From Prosthecobacter debontii (GTDB lineage: Bacteria > Verrucomicrobiota > Verrucomicrobiia > Verrucomicrobiales > Verrucomicrobiaceae): a DNA stretch of 56,385 nucleotides. Shown here piece after piece: positions 44,540 through 54,142 of the stretch. The notes under the pieces are model-generated. The model was not told the origin of the DNA. It did not search any database and saw only the letters and a list, made by a program, of their open reading frames with translations. How positions within the stretch are numbered: the first letter of the stretch is position 1; every line of letters begins with the position of its first letter. The DNA is taken from NCBI GenBank assembly GCA_945869675.1, contig CAMBPS010000012.1:1-56385 (forward strand), read 5' to 3'. The translations under genes were made by a program, and so were the position numbers.

Positions 44540-44602
44540 TACTTGCTCCGAGCACGGACGGAACTCAGAAAGCATCTGGCCAGTTATTTGGGTGAGGATT
44601 AA
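44540..44602 (+). pseudogene. Remnant of an ECF sigma factor gene, C-terminal end only
   Basis: The frame reads [20 protein letters not shown] then TAA. It matches the end of the ECF sigma at 39158-39847 (LFRARTELRKHLAVYLGED). Over 48 bp (39791-39838 versus 44552-44599) 41 bases are identical, about 85%. The match fades upstream of the region-4 tail, so only the last 20 or so codons remain. It is in the plus direction, between the livK start and the end of the second DUF1501 gene, whose stop it overlaps. It is the trace of a second sigma gene that has been deleted or replaced by the liv operon. Confidence 0.72.
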
Positions 44603-46065
44603 GCCAGAACGCCTTTGACGACGTGATGGTCTTCAACCCCCGTGAGACGCTGGTCTAGACCCTGGAATTTGAAGCTGAAACGTGAGTGATCAATCCCCAT
44701 GAGGTGGAGGATCGTGGCATTGAGGTCATTGATGTGGACGGGGTCTTTCACGATGTTGTAGCTGAAGTCATCTGTTTCTCCATAAACGGTGCCTCCTTTG
44801 ACGCCGCCGCCAGCCATCCACATGCAGAAATTGCGTGGGTGATGATCGCGGCCGTAGTTGTCCTTCGTGAGTGTGCCTTGGGAGTAAACGGTCCGGCCAA
44901 ACTCGCCTCCCCAGACGACGAGCGTGTCTTCCAGTAAGCCGCGTTCTTTGAGGTCCATGACAAGGGCTGCACAAGCCTGATCAGTATCCTGAATCTGACC
45001 GCGTAGGAGCTTGGGTAGACTGTTGTGCTGATCCCAGCCACGATGCAAAATCTGCACCACGCGAGTGCCGCGTTCGATGAGTCGTCGGGCCATGATGGCG
45101 CTGTGAGTGAAGCTGCCAGAGCGGTGAACATCTGCCCCATACATGTCGAGTGTGGCTTTGCTTTCGCCTGCTAGATCCGTGAGTTCTGGCACACTGCTTT
45201 GCATGCGAAAAGCCATTTCGTACTGAGCGATTCGAGTTTGGATTTCAGGGTCGCCAATGCGTTCGTGCTGGATGTGATTGAGTTGGTTTAGCGCATCCAG
45301 CATGGTGCGGCGATCGCTGGCATTAACGCCGGGCGGATTCTTCACGTAGAGGACTGGATCCCCCTGGCCGCGTAGAGCGACACCCGTGTACTTGGTTGGC
45401 AGGTAACCGCTGCTCCACATCCGGGTGAACAAAGCTTGTGCCTGGCTGGCCGCAGGGAAGCTGGGCGTAAAGACAACAAAAGCCGGCAGATCATTGCTGA
45501 GGCTACCAAGGCCGTAGGCCAGCCATGAGCCAATGCTGGCTTTGCCTGGCACCTCGCTTCCAGTCATGACAAAAGTGCAGGCCGGATCATGATTGATCGC
45601 AGTGGTATTGACGGTTTTGATGAGCGCCAATTCATCCACAATTTTGGCGGTGTATGGCATGAGCTCACTCACCCAGGTGCCGCTTTTGCCATGCTGCTGG
45701 AATTGGAACATGGACGGTGCCACGGCCAGCCGCGACTGACCACTGGTCATGGTGGTGATGCGTTGACCATTGCGAACACTTTCCGGAAGATCCTTATCAA
45801 AAAACGCCTTCAGCTGCGGCTTGTGATCCCAGAGGTCCAGCTGGGACGGTGCTCCATTCATGTGCAGGTAGATCAGGCGTTTTGCTTTTGGTGCAAAATG
45901 GGGCAGCCCTGGCATGGGTGGATGTATTAGCCCTTTGGCAGGCGCAGCAGAAGCTAGCTCGTGACCCATCATGGAAGCCAGGGCGATCCCACCCACGCGC
46001 AGCCCCGAGTCCCCAAAGAATTGGCGGCGCGTCTGGAGGCGATGGTAATCAAGCAAGGGATTCAT
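44599..46065 (-). CDS. DUF1501 exported protein (larger type)
   Basis: The 488-residue protein has a Tat-type N-terminus ([20 protein letters not shown]). The DUF1501 body has [20 protein letters not shown], the region [37 protein letters not shown] with [15 protein letters not shown], and [19 protein letters not shown]. This long form is the typical Planctomycetes/Verrucomicrobia protein usually found after a DUF1549/DUF1553 cytochrome gene; that partner is missing here. ATG 46065 is preferred; ATG 46077 in the same frame adds four residues. Its stop overlaps the sigma remnant. Function unknown. Confidence 0.9.
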   Translation of the reverse strand: MNPLLDYHRLQTRRQFFGDSGLRVGGIALASMMGHELASAAPAKGLIHPPMPGLPHFAPKAKRLIYLHMNGAPSQLDLWDHKPQLKAFFDKDLPESVRNGQRITTMTSGQSRLAVAPSMFQFQQHGKSGTWVSELMPYTAKIVDELALIKTVNTTAINHDPACTFVMTGSEVPGKASIGSWLAYGLGSLSNDLPAFVVFTPSFPAASQAQALFTRMWSSGYLPTKYTGVALRGQGDPVLYVKNPPGVNASDRRTMLDALNQLNHIQHERIGDPEIQTRIAQYEMAFRMQSSVPELTDLAGESKATLDMYGADVHRSGSFTHSAIMARRLIERGTRVVQILHRGWDQHNSLPKLLRGQIQDTDQACAALVMDLKERGLLEDTLVVWGGEFGRTVYSQGTLTKDNYGRDHHPRNFCMWMAGGGVKGGTVYGETDDFSYNIVKDPVHINDLNATILHLMGIDHSRFSFKFQGLDQRLTGVEDHHVVKGVLA

Positions 46066-46102
46066 AGTTGAACACATACGTTCCCTCCTACAGCGAGCTT
46101 TC

Positions 46103-46126
46103 GCCTTAGGCTCCGGAGGCTAAGGC
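46103..46126. other. Near-perfect 24-bp palindrome between trmH-like and DUF1501 genes
   Basis: GCCTTAGGCTCC (46103-46114) faces GGAGGCTAAGGC (46115-46126) with 11 of 12 positions paired. On the minus strand, in which both neighbouring genes run, it is followed by GAAAG rather than a T-run, so it is not a standard intrinsic terminator. It may be an operator or RNA stem between the two genes. Confidence 0.5.
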
Positions 46127-46147
46127 ATTTCCCTTTTCACGCTTGGA

Positions 46148-46930
46148 TCACTTGCGCCGCTGCCTCGCTGCTTCAAACAGCATCACAGCACCTGCTGTGG
46201 CTACGTTGAGTGACTCCACTTCAGGAGCCATAGGAATGCGTAAAAGGGCATCACACTGCGCCATGATCTCGGGATCGACTCCGCGGCCTTCATTGCCCAA
46301 AAGTAGGATCGTGGGCTGACTCCAATCGTAGTCGGTGTAACCCAACGCTCCTTCTCCAGCCGCTGCTACGAGTTGCATTTGATGTTCGATCTTCAGCGCC
46401 ATCAGGGATGCTGGAGTGATCTGAGTTAGCACGGGCAGGCGGAAAGCAGAGCCCATGGAGCTGCGCAGCACTTTGGGTGAAAAGACATCGACACTTCCGC
46501 CAAGTGTCATCACACCCGCTGCCTCGGCAGCTTCAGCTGTGCGCAGTAACGTGCCCATATTGCCGGGATCTTGCACACGATCCAGTGCTAGAAAAAGGGT
46601 TCCGCGCGGCTGAAAAAAATCCACGGCGACCAGATGGGGCCTTTGGGCAATAAGAATGACTCCCTGGGTCTGCACAGTATCTCCGAGGGACTCTAGGATG
46701 CCTGGTAACGTCAGGTAGATGGGGATGCCGTGATCGTTGAGCTGGCTAAGCAGGGCGGTTGTTCGTTGATCCTCAGTAGGGGTACTAAAACAGGATTCGA
46801 TGATCAGTCCAGAGTTCATGGCCTCTTCGGCTAGGCGAAGTCCTTCGATGAAAATGAGCCCAGACTCGCGGCCTTCACGCACTCGGCGGGCGTGTTTGAT
46901 TCGTTCATTGCTGGAGCTGGTGATCTGCAT
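46148..46930 (-). CDS. TrmH/SpoU-family RNA 2'-O-methyltransferase
   Basis: This 260-residue protein has an N-terminal substrate-binding part (ITSSSNERIKHARRVREG and LIFIEGLRLAEEA). The SpoU trefoil-knot methyltransferase domain shows VQDPGNMGTLLRTAEAAEAA, ILLLGNEGRGVDPEIM and IPMAPEVESLNVATAGAVML. It methylates the ribose of rRNA or tRNA using S-adenosylmethionine. The long N-terminal part suggests the 23S rRNA-type group rather than TrmL, but the site cannot be assigned. It is divergent from the mla operon by 61 bp. Confidence 0.9.
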   Translation of the reverse strand: MQITSSSNERIKHARRVREGRESGLIFIEGLRLAEEAMNSGLIIESCFSTPTEDQRTTALLSQLNDHGIPIYLTLPGILESLGDTVQTQGVILIAQRPHLVAVDFFQPRGTLFLALDRVQDPGNMGTLLRTAEAAEAAGVMTLGGSVDVFSPKVLRSSMGSAFRLPVLTQITPASLMALKIEHQMQLVAAAGEGALGYTDYDWSQPTILLLGNEGRGVDPEIMAQCDALLRIPMAPEVESLNVATAGAVMLFEAARQRRK

Positions 46931-46991
46931 TCTGGGTGCCTAGCGCAGTCCGTGCATCCTCGCAAGAAATGCGGAGTGTGTTTGCATCTGC

Positions 46992-47804
46992 ATGGCTTTT
47001 ATTCTACAAGACAGACAGAATCCTCTTATGGTAAGAATACTCGGAAACCAAACACTCACGCTCGTTCACGGGTTGGGTGATTTTGCGCTCTTTACTCTCC
47101 GATCTTTTCAAGCCGTCCTTGGATCCAGGCGATTGTTCCGTCGCATTGTGCGTGCTGGATTTGAGCAGGGTGTGCGTTGTTTGCCAGTGATTCTGATCGT
47201 CGGCATGTTCACCGGTCTGGTGCTGGGTCTTCAGGGCTATTATGTGCTGAACCGCTTTGGCTCTGAAAGTCTGCTAGGGGCTCTGGTTTCACTGAGTCTT
47301 GTGCGTGAGCTAGGTCCGGTTTTGGCTGCACTGATGCTGGTCGGGCAGGCAGGCTCCGCCTTAGCAGCAGAGCTGGGGATTCAGCGGAATTCAGAGCAGA
47401 TTGCGGCCCTGGAAACCATGGGCGTGAATAGTCTCGGTTATCTGATCACGCCGCGCCTGATCGCGGCTGTTCTTGTGTATCCGATGCAGACGGCTCTGTT
47501 TGTGACTGTTGGTCTTTGGGGAGGCTCGCTTTCAGGCTCGCTGCTCTTGGGGATTCAGCCTGGCGTCTATTGGTCGGCAGTAGAGCGCGCGGTGGCTTCT
47601 CAGGATGTGAATGAGTGCTTCATTAAAGCAGCTACTTTTGGTCTGCTTACCGTTGCTCTCTGTTGCTATCACGGTTTTAACACCCACCGCAATCGCCGCG
47701 CTAGTGGGGCGCGCGGCGTCAGTGCCTCAACAACTCGTGCGGTGGTGCAGTCTTCCATTTTAGTGTTGGCGGCAGATTATGTGATCACTTCCTATCTCGT
47801 CTGA
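46992..47804 (+). CDS. mlaE: Mla phospholipid transport permease MlaE
   Basis: MlaE is the inner-membrane permease of the pathway that keeps the outer membrane lipid-asymmetric. The 270-residue protein has about six hydrophobic segments, the typical LVRELGPVLAALMLVGQAGS stretch and ELGIQRNSEQIAALETMGVN. ATG 46992 is used; an internal ATG at 47028 would also be compatible. It is first of mlaEFDCA and is 2 bp from mlaF. Confidence 0.93.
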   Translation: MAFILQDRQNPLMVRILGNQTLTLVHGLGDFALFTLRSFQAVLGSRRLFRRIVRAGFEQGVRCLPVILIVGMFTGLVLGLQGYYVLNRFGSESLLGALVSLSLVRELGPVLAALMLVGQAGSALAAELGIQRNSEQIAALETMGVNSLGYLITPRLIAAVLVYPMQTALFVTVGLWGGSLSGSLLLGIQPGVYWSAVERAVASQDVNECFIKAATFGLLTVALCCYHGFNTHRNRRASGARGVSASTTRAVVQSSILVLAADYVITSYLV

Positions 47805-47806
47805 CC

Positions 47807-48613
47807 ATGGCTGAAGCTCATCCAACTCTGCTCTTGCAAGTCAAAGGCGTGCACAAACGTTTCGGCGAAAACATCGTTCTCTCCGGCACGGATCTGGACG
47901 TGCCGCGAGGCAGCCTCGTGGCAGTTCTCGGGCGCAGTGGCACAGGGAAATCGGTGTTTCTGAAATGCCTGGCTGACATCGTGCCCGCCGATGAAGGGCA
48001 GGTCCTTTTTGAGGGGAAACTATTGAGCGTGGCTGATCCGGTGACTCGTGCTGAGTTTCGGCGGCGTTGCAGTTTCCTTTTTCAAAGCAACGCGTTGTTT
48101 GATTCCCTGACAGCTCTGGAAAACGTGCGTCTGCCATTGGAACAAACCAGTGATGCCGCAGATTCGGAGATTCAGGAGCGCAGTCTAGAGGCACTGCGTC
48201 AATTGGAGTTGGAGCAGCATTTGCACAGTTACCCCAGCCAGATGTCTGGCGGCATGCAAAAGCGGTTGGCCTTGGCGCGGGCTCTTGTGACCCGTCCTGA
48301 ATTGGTGCTTTTTGATGAGCCTACGGCTGGTCTGGACCCGTTGCGGAGAAATGCGGTGTTTTTGATGATCGCTAAATATCAGAGACAATTTGGATTCACC
48401 GCAGTCATCGTGACGCATGACGTGCAGGAAGCCATGGCTGCCAGTGATCGGGTGGCACTGCTGGATCAAGGGCGCATGCATTTTCAGGGTACTCCTGCCG
48501 AGTTTGCCCAGTCCACAGACGCCGTCGTGACTGGTTTTCGCGACAGTGCCGTGGCACTTGGCACTGCTCTTGCCTCTTTACGTCATGGCGGCTCTTTGCC
48601 CACAGAAGACTGA
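47807..48613 (+). CDS. mlaF: Mla transport ATPase MlaF
   Basis: The 268-residue ATPase has Walker A LGRSGTGKSVFLKCLAD, the Q-loop FLFQSNALFDSLTALENVRL, signature QMSGGMQKRLALARAL, Walker B LVLFDEPTAGLDP and the switch His in VIVTHDVQEAMA. This is the MlaF form with the typical GALFDSLT-like motif. It pairs with MlaE and sits 6 bp before mlaD. No mlaB STAS subunit follows, so the ATPase here may lack its usual partner. Confidence 0.94.
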   Translation: MAEAHPTLLLQVKGVHKRFGENIVLSGTDLDVPRGSLVAVLGRSGTGKSVFLKCLADIVPADEGQVLFEGKLLSVADPVTRAEFRRRCSFLFQSNALFDSLTALENVRLPLEQTSDAADSEIQERSLEALRQLELEQHLHSYPSQMSGGMQKRLALARALVTRPELVLFDEPTAGLDPLRRNAVFLMIAKYQRQFGFTAVIVTHDVQEAMAASDRVALLDQGRMHFQGTPAEFAQSTDAVVTGFRDSAVALGTALASLRHGGSLPTED

Positions 48614-48619
48614 TTTTTC

Positions 48620-49096
48620 ATGAAACAAACCAAGCTCGAACTCCTTGTCGGTGTCTTTGTCCTTGTCGGACTCATGGCCGTCGCCTACCTCACCATCAAG
48701 CTCGGTGCAGGTTCTCTGCTCGGCGGTGGAACTTACACTTTGGAGGCTCGCTTTACCAATGCCGGTGGCCTCAATATGGGCAGCAATGTGGTGGTTGCTG
48801 GCGTGGCCGTTGGTCGTGTCGAGTCCATCCGCATGGATCCCACGGATTACACGGCGATCGTCACCTTTCGTGTGACGGACGATGTGAAATTGCCAACGGA
48901 CTCGATGGCTTCGATCAAGACCACTGGTTTGATCGGGGACAAATTCATCGCCTTAGCTCCTGGTGCCGATGAGACTTACTTGGCCCCAGGAAATCGCATC
49001 ACAATGACAGAATCAGCAGTTGATCTGGAAGGATTGATCGGGAAGATGGCCTTTGGAAGCGTTGACAAGGATAACCCCCCACCCCCTGCGCCATGA
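48620..49096 (+). CDS. mlaD: Mla MCE-domain protein MlaD
   Basis: This 158-residue protein has one N-terminal transmembrane helix (LLVGVFVLVGLMAVAYLTI) and one MCE domain (LEARFTNAGGLNMGSNVVVA, VGRVESIRMD, IKTTGLIGDKFIALAPGADE). MlaD forms a hexameric ring that binds phospholipids in the periplasm. Length and end (short tail rich in Pro) are usual for bacteria with a single MCE domain. Its stop overlaps the mlaC start by 4 bp. Confidence 0.94.
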   Translation: MKQTKLELLVGVFVLVGLMAVAYLTIKLGAGSLLGGGTYTLEARFTNAGGLNMGSNVVVAGVAVGRVESIRMDPTDYTAIVTFRVTDDVKLPTDSMASIKTTGLIGDKFIALAPGADETYLAPGNRITMTESAVDLEGLIGKMAFGSVDKDNPPPPAP

Positions 49097-49677
49097 ATCG
49101 CCGTAGTCTATTGACGTTCGTAGTAAGTTTTGCGTGCCTATCTGTTTCTTGGAGTGCGCCCGCTAACGAAGCCGAGCAGTTTTTGAAAAAAGCGGTCGAT
49201 GAAGTTTTGGCCGTATCTGATCGTGCCGGCAATCCATCTGCTTTGGCAGACAAGGTGCGTCCGATTCTGCAGCGCCACATCAGCTTTGAAACCATGACAC
49301 GACGTGCTGTGGGTCCAGGTTGGAGGCAGTTCACGCCGGATCAGCAACAAAAGGCCACGCAGCTTTTTACGACGCTTGTGATCCGCACTTACAGCAGCAA
49401 GTTTACTCCAGGTGAGCGTCCAGCGATGAGTTATCAGGCAGCCGTGGCTCCTGCCGCAGGCCGTGTGGACGTGCCAACCAAGCTGGTTTATCGAGGTAGC
49501 CGCTACAGTGTCACGTATCGTCTGGAGCAAGAAGGCAGCTGGAAGATCACGGACGTCGTGATTGAAGGCGTCAGCCTCATCGCTAATTACCGCACCCAAT
49601 TAGATGCTAAGTTTAAGGATGGCGGCGCCCCTGCCGTCATTAGCTCACTCGAACAATCTGTCTCTCGCCCGAAATGA
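49093..49677 (+). CDS. mlaC: Mla periplasmic shuttle protein MlaC
   Basis: The 194-residue protein has a signal peptide (SLLTFVVSFACLSVSWSAPA). The MlaC domain (ABC toluene-tolerance family) is seen in FETMTRRAVGPGWRQFTPDQ, QKATQLFTTLVIRTYSSKF and DVVIEGVSLIANYRTQLDAK. MlaC carries phospholipid across the periplasm between MlaA and MlaD. It overlaps mlaD and mlaA by 4 bp at each end, so the whole set is translationally coupled. Confidence 0.93.
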   Translation: MNRRSLLTFVVSFACLSVSWSAPANEAEQFLKKAVDEVLAVSDRAGNPSALADKVRPILQRHISFETMTRRAVGPGWRQFTPDQQQKATQLFTTLVIRTYSSKFTPGERPAMSYQAAVAPAAGRVDVPTKLVYRGSRYSVTYRLEQEGSWKITDVVIEGVSLIANYRTQLDAKFKDGGAPAVISSLEQSVSRPK

Positions 49678-50441
49678 ACATCACTCTCCGTCTTCTCCTG
49701 CCGGCTGCCGCTGTTTTCTTGGCAGACTGCGCTTCAACGAAAACGGCAACAACGCCGGTACCCGCTCCCGTAACTGGCCAAGTTACGGCCACAGATGCTT
49801 TGGATGACTATGATACCATTCCGGTCACTGATTCTTTGGAGCCACTGAATCGGGCCACCTTTACCCTGAATCACGGCATTTATAATGCCCTCTTCCGACC
49901 CATTGCTAAAGGCTACACCACCTTGATGCCTAAGCCTGTTCGCCAAGGCGTGGACAATGCGTTCGAAAATGCCAAATTCCCTGTCCGCTTCGTGAATAGC
50001 AGCCTTCAAGGCAAGTTTGATCGCGCGGGTAAGGAAGTGCAGAAGTTTGGCGTGAACACCTTTACAGGTTTTGGGGGACTCATCAAACAGTCGGACCACG
50101 TCCCTTCGTTGGTCGATGTTCCCACCGAAGATACTGGGCAAACACTGGCCACCTGGGGTATCGGTCATGGTCCTTTTCTTGTGCTCCCTGTCTTTGGTCC
50201 AAGCAGTGTTCGTGAAGCCGTCGGCCTCGCAGGTGATTATGCTCTGAATCCCGTGAACTGGCTGTTTATGCTGCGCGGGGGGGCGGAGAAGACAGAGTGG
50301 ATTCCCTCGGCTGTGAATACGGTCCGTTCGCTTCCTGATCAGCTCGAAAAGTATGATAGCTCACGTGCCAATTCTGTGGATCCCTATGTTTCTGTTCGCA
50401 GCGTTTTCTATCAGAACCGCAAAGCAGCCTCTGCTCAGTAA
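49674..50441 (+). CDS. mlaA: Mla outer-membrane lipoprotein MlaA (VacJ)
   Basis: The 255-residue protein has a lipobox-like LADCASTK (Cys19). The MlaA fold is visible in DSLEPLNRATFTLNHGIYNA, RVRFVNSSLQGKF-like FPVRFVNSSLQGKFDRAGK and GHGPFLVLPVFGPSSVREAV. It removes misplaced phospholipid from the outer leaflet. Having mlaA at the end of the operon instead of separately is a common arrangement in non-proteobacteria. It converges with the large kinase gene (11-bp gap). Confidence 0.93.
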   Translation: MNITLRLLLPAAAVFLADCASTKTATTPVPAPVTGQVTATDALDDYDTIPVTDSLEPLNRATFTLNHGIYNALFRPIAKGYTTLMPKPVRQGVDNAFENAKFPVRFVNSSLQGKFDRAGKEVQKFGVNTFTGFGGLIKQSDHVPSLVDVPTEDTGQTLATWGIGHGPFLVLPVFGPSSVREAVGLAGDYALNPVNWLFMLRGGAEKTEWIPSAVNTVRSLPDQLEKYDSSRANSVDPYVSVRSVFYQNRKAASAQ

Positions 50442-50452
50442 TGTTTTGAACG

Positions 50453-53400
50453 TTATGGCTTTAAGCCGATGACGAATTCTTTGGTAAAGACGGCATCAAT
50501 GCAGGTGCGGAGTCGTCCTTCGACCACGCTACTGCGATCTTCTGCTATGTATTCTGGGATACTTGGGTTCGGTGCAAGTTCCCAGGAGTGGTCCGACCGA
50601 TGCACGGGAAAGACTCGGCCTGAGTAGTCATGACAGACCTTGATTCCACCCGTGAATTTGCGGGTTCTAAATCGCTGATCTTGGGCCAACTGTCCCCAGC
50701 CCGTCAGGGTTCCATCTCTCTGCAGAGCCACCCCATAGCTGGGTGAAAGGCCAACGCTGACCAAATCACGCATCTCAGCGGGCAGGGGAGTGATCGGCGA
50801 TTGCAATGGGCCCCAATAGACGGGTTCGCCACCCTTTGACAAAAGGGCACACCAGCCACCTGTGGTGGGGATGTATTGAAGCTTGGCCACGGGGCCTAGT
50901 GTTGTGGGGGCAGCAGGATTGATTGAGCCGATAGGTTCAAGACTTCCATCCGTGCACAAGACATAGCCTGTCTGAGTGATGCCTGCATAAACGTGTAAAG
51001 GCGTCTTTCCTCGCGGAGCTTCCCATTTCGTGGGTGTCGTAGCGGTGCTGGCACTCCAACACCACACTTGGCCATCTTTGCGAAGGGCTACGGCGGTTAA
51101 ATTGCTGCAGTCGATTTGGACGACATCCGTAGCCTCGCTCGGTGTCGCAGCTGCTTGACCTTCCCAACTCCCCCAAGTGCGCAGGTGGCCGTCTTGAAGC
51201 AGGGCGATTACATGATCTGCGCCGCCGGCGATGGCCACAACTGGACCAAGATCACGCGGCACTCGGCCCACTTCGGGAGCCGGCATCATGGGACTGGTAT
51301 TTTGCGCGACACGTTGAATCGCGATCACACTTCCTGGGCGATCCGGCCTTTGGGTCGGCGTCGATGTCGCTGGTGGCACGGCGCTGCCTGCCGGAACGGT
51401 CGCAGAGTCCGTTGTTGCAGGACTTCTCAGAGCCCATTCCTTCAGCACTTCCGCGATGCGTCCTACACCAAGACGGTCGTTGGCGGCTTCGCGTTTTTGT
51501 TTGAGGGGATTCAGGTAGGCTTCGACGGTTTGGGCCCCTTTAGCCATTGATTGCGCTTTTTTATCAAAAAGCGTCTGCAGCTGGTTCCGGTAGATGCCGC
51601 GCAGTTTCTGCACTGCTTGAGGCAGATAAGAGTCGTTGCTCTTATTCGGTAATGGCGTGCCTGAAGCGATGACTTCGATCTCTAGCTTCATGGCATTTTG
51701 TTCGGTCGGTGCCAAGCCTAGAATCTGGCGGCGTAGAGCTCCGACATAAAGAGCGTCTAGTTTCTGTTTTTCGGTCGCGAACTCGGCCTCATCAGGTGGC
51801 GGGAAAGAGGTGCGGAGATTTTCCCGCATGGAGGCCAGTTCAGGATCATGCTTAGCAAGATCGGTCATCTGTTGGGTGATCGTGGATTCGATACTGCTGG
51901 CGCTTTGCAGGTCAGGCCAGTTGGGCATGCGCCAGACGAGCAGATCAAAATCGCCTTTCGTTTGATTTTGGGCTTCTTTGTAGCGCGTGCTGAAGACCCC
52001 CCAGCGCTGGTCTTGACTGAGACTCATATCGGTGACTGGCTCAGGGGTTGTCTGCCGCCAGATCTCTTCACCATGACGGACTTCATGGACGCGTAGCGTG
52101 CTGTCCGTCCAGCTTGTCAAAAGGAGCCGCCCACCATCGACGACTTGTCCGGTGAGGATCACTGGCTCATTGGGTTTAAAGGCAGGCAGTGAAAGACTGA
52201 CCGAGAGATCCGGCAGGCTGGTTACGACAGTTGTCGTCCCGCGTGCCAGCAAGGTTGTGGCACCGCGCACTTCGTAGAATCGGGTGATGTAACCCAGGTT
52301 CTTCACGTCCAAGATCGTGAATTGACCCGTCTCGGCCGAGTAAATGTCATTCACCGCTTTGAAGGTGTTTTTTTCCGGATCTAAAACGCGGGAGGCATTG
52401 ATGATGACACTTTTTCCATCGGGATGGAGTGCCATGCCATAAGGCCGTCCCAGATAACCTTCCACGGCCTTCAGCTCTTCTCCTTTTTCGGGTTGCCAGA
52501 GATAAAGATTGTTGGTGCCCTCCTTGTGAGACCCTGCGACTAGCACTGATTTAGCTTGGGGCATCAGGATCGCATTAGACAGGGTGTCATCAGGAAACTG
52601 AACCTTCTGTGTGAGCTGACCCGTCGTCAGATCCACCATGGCTAGTTGATCTGTTTTATCACTAAAGATCAAGGCGCGTGAATCATCGGCATTGACCTGA
52701 AGCTTTGGCAGTTGATCCATGTCTGCATCCACATGCAGGATCTCCTTCTGGGTATGTAGATCCCAGACGCGCAACGTGCCATCCATGCCGACAGAGACAA
52801 CACGGTGCTCGTCCTGGAGGAGTTCGATGTCATAAACGGCACTCTTATGGCCAACCAGTCTCGCCACTTCGCCGACAGGGCCATCTGGCACGCTATAAGG
52901 CGCTGCCTTTGGCATGTCTTTTGGCATGAGTGTTGGGTCTTCCATTTCTTGGGTGACCCTCGCTGTTGTCATGGCTGGTGCCGGCGCTGCGGGAGCCGGC
53001 GTGGCCAGTTTTTCGACAGCCGGTGGGGGCACTGCTTCAGGTGTTGGAACTGGCGTCACGATCACGGGCGTGGAAGTGGCCTTTGCGATCTCGGGTGTCT
53101 CTGTTTGAAAGCGGACTTTGTCTTTGAGGGAAAACCAAGCGAAAGCACTCACCACGAGCACGCAGGCCAATCCCCAGCCCATGGAAGCCAATCCACGTTT
53201 GAGCTTGCCAAATCGCGGAGCTTGATAGCTCGAAAATACCGCCGGTCCGGAATTAGGTTGTGCCGAGGCTTGGCTGCGGATCGCATCTGTTTGAATGGCT
53301 TTTTCCGAAGTGGCGGTCAAAAGGGCTATTTTGACATCACTGGCCTTTTGATAGCGATGTTCAGGCTCGCTCATCAGGCATTTTGTAATGACTCCTGCAA

Positions 53401-54142
53401 AGCCCTCTGGCAATCCTTTGCCGGTTTCCTGCCCAGCTGCAGCGGGTGTTTTGCCCGTGAGCATTTCATGAATGACCACCCCTAGGGAATAGATGTCTGC
53501 TCGATGATCCACGACGGCACCTATGACCAGCCGCTCAGGGGCGGTGTAATCAGGCGTGCCGTATTCAGGCTCGTCCGCGTTGGGTTGAGTCGTTAAATCA
53601 CGAGCCAGGCCAAAGTCAGCCACTTTCACCTTCCAATCATTGGTGATGAGAATGTTGGCTGGTTTGATGTCTCGATGCGCGACTCCGCGATCATGGGCAA
53701 ACTGCAGCGCATCACAGAGTTGAGCGATGACTTCTCGAGCGCGTTGAGGCGTGATTTCGCCGGCTCTGGTGCGCTGATGAAGATCCATGCCGGCCACGTA
53801 TTCCATGACCAGGAAAAGATGACGCTGAAAGGTCTGGCCAAAGTCAAACACTGCCACGATGTGCGGATGCACCAGTTTGGCCATGGCCCGCGCCTCAGTG
53901 ATGAAGCGCTGAGTATCTTCAGCATTTTGAGACGCCGCTACTGGCAGCACTTTGATAGCCACCCAGCGATCCAGCGCCATTTGACGGCCTTTATAAACCG
54001 CCCCCATACCCCCAACCCCGATGATCTCATGCACCTCGTATTGAGGTAAAAGATGTGCCAGCTCCTCCAACGAAGGAAAACACATCCCTTCCACCTCAGG
54101 CGGCGGTTGAGGAGTTTCAGAATCGTGAGGATCAATCGGCAT
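50453..54142 (-). CDS. Membrane Ser/Thr protein kinase with WD40-like and RCC1-like sensor regions
   Basis: The 1229-residue protein has a complete kinase domain (about 35-290): IGVGGMGAVYKG, VAIK (Lys64), HRDIKPANI (Asp158) and DFGLA (176-178). A transmembrane helix follows at about 324-342 (WGLACVLVVSAFAWFSL) after a short linker, then a Pro/Thr/Ala-rich stretch. A WD40-like region includes KSAVYDIELLQDEHRVVSVG, then DGTLRVWDLHTQKEIL. A helical segment (about 760-920) and an RCC1-like C-terminus (repeats of the type GGADHVIALLQDGHLRTWG and TAVALRKDGQVWCW) complete it. This resembles Planctomycetes/Verrucomicrobia receptor-type kinases. Substrates are unknown. Confidence 0.93.
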   Translation of the reverse strand: MPIDPHDSETPQPPPEVEGMCFPSLEELAHLLPQYEVHEIIGVGGMGAVYKGRQMALDRWVAIKVLPVAASQNAEDTQRFITEARAMAKLVHPHIVAVFDFGQTFQRHLFLVMEYVAGMDLHQRTRAGEITPQRAREVIAQLCDALQFAHDRGVAHRDIKPANILITNDWKVKVADFGLARDLTTQPNADEPEYGTPDYTAPERLVIGAVVDHRADIYSLGVVIHEMLTGKTPAAAGQETGKGLPEGFAGVITKCLMSEPEHRYQKASDVKIALLTATSEKAIQTDAIRSQASAQPNSGPAVFSSYQAPRFGKLKRGLASMGWGLACVLVVSAFAWFSLKDKVRFQTETPEIAKATSTPVIVTPVPTPEAVPPPAVEKLATPAPAAPAPAMTTARVTQEMEDPTLMPKDMPKAAPYSVPDGPVGEVARLVGHKSAVYDIELLQDEHRVVSVGMDGTLRVWDLHTQKEILHVDADMDQLPKLQVNADDSRALIFSDKTDQLAMVDLTTGQLTQKVQFPDDTLSNAILMPQAKSVLVAGSHKEGTNNLYLWQPEKGEELKAVEGYLGRPYGMALHPDGKSVIINASRVLDPEKNTFKAVNDIYSAETGQFTILDVKNLGYITRFYEVRGATTLLARGTTTVVTSLPDLSVSLSLPAFKPNEPVILTGQVVDGGRLLLTSWTDSTLRVHEVRHGEEIWRQTTPEPVTDMSLSQDQRWGVFSTRYKEAQNQTKGDFDLLVWRMPNWPDLQSASSIESTITQQMTDLAKHDPELASMRENLRTSFPPPDEAEFATEKQKLDALYVGALRRQILGLAPTEQNAMKLEIEVIASGTPLPNKSNDSYLPQAVQKLRGIYRNQLQTLFDKKAQSMAKGAQTVEAYLNPLKQKREAANDRLGVGRIAEVLKEWALRSPATTDSATVPAGSAVPPATSTPTQRPDRPGSVIAIQRVAQNTSPMMPAPEVGRVPRDLGPVVAIAGGADHVIALLQDGHLRTWGSWEGQAAATPSEATDVVQIDCSNLTAVALRKDGQVWCWSASTATTPTKWEAPRGKTPLHVYAGITQTGYVLCTDGSLEPIGSINPAAPTTLGPVAKLQYIPTTGGWCALLSKGGEPVYWGPLQSPITPLPAEMRDLVSVGLSPSYGVALQRDGTLTGWGQLAQDQRFRTRKFTGGIKVCHDYSGRVFPVHRSDHSWELAPNPSIPEYIAEDRSSVVEGRLRTCIDAVFTKEFVIGLKP

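Noticed and set aside
35922..46065. DUF1501 genes as a sulfatase/cytochrome operon
   Set aside because: The expected DUF1549/DUF1553 partner genes are not next to either copy, so no operon-based function is assigned.
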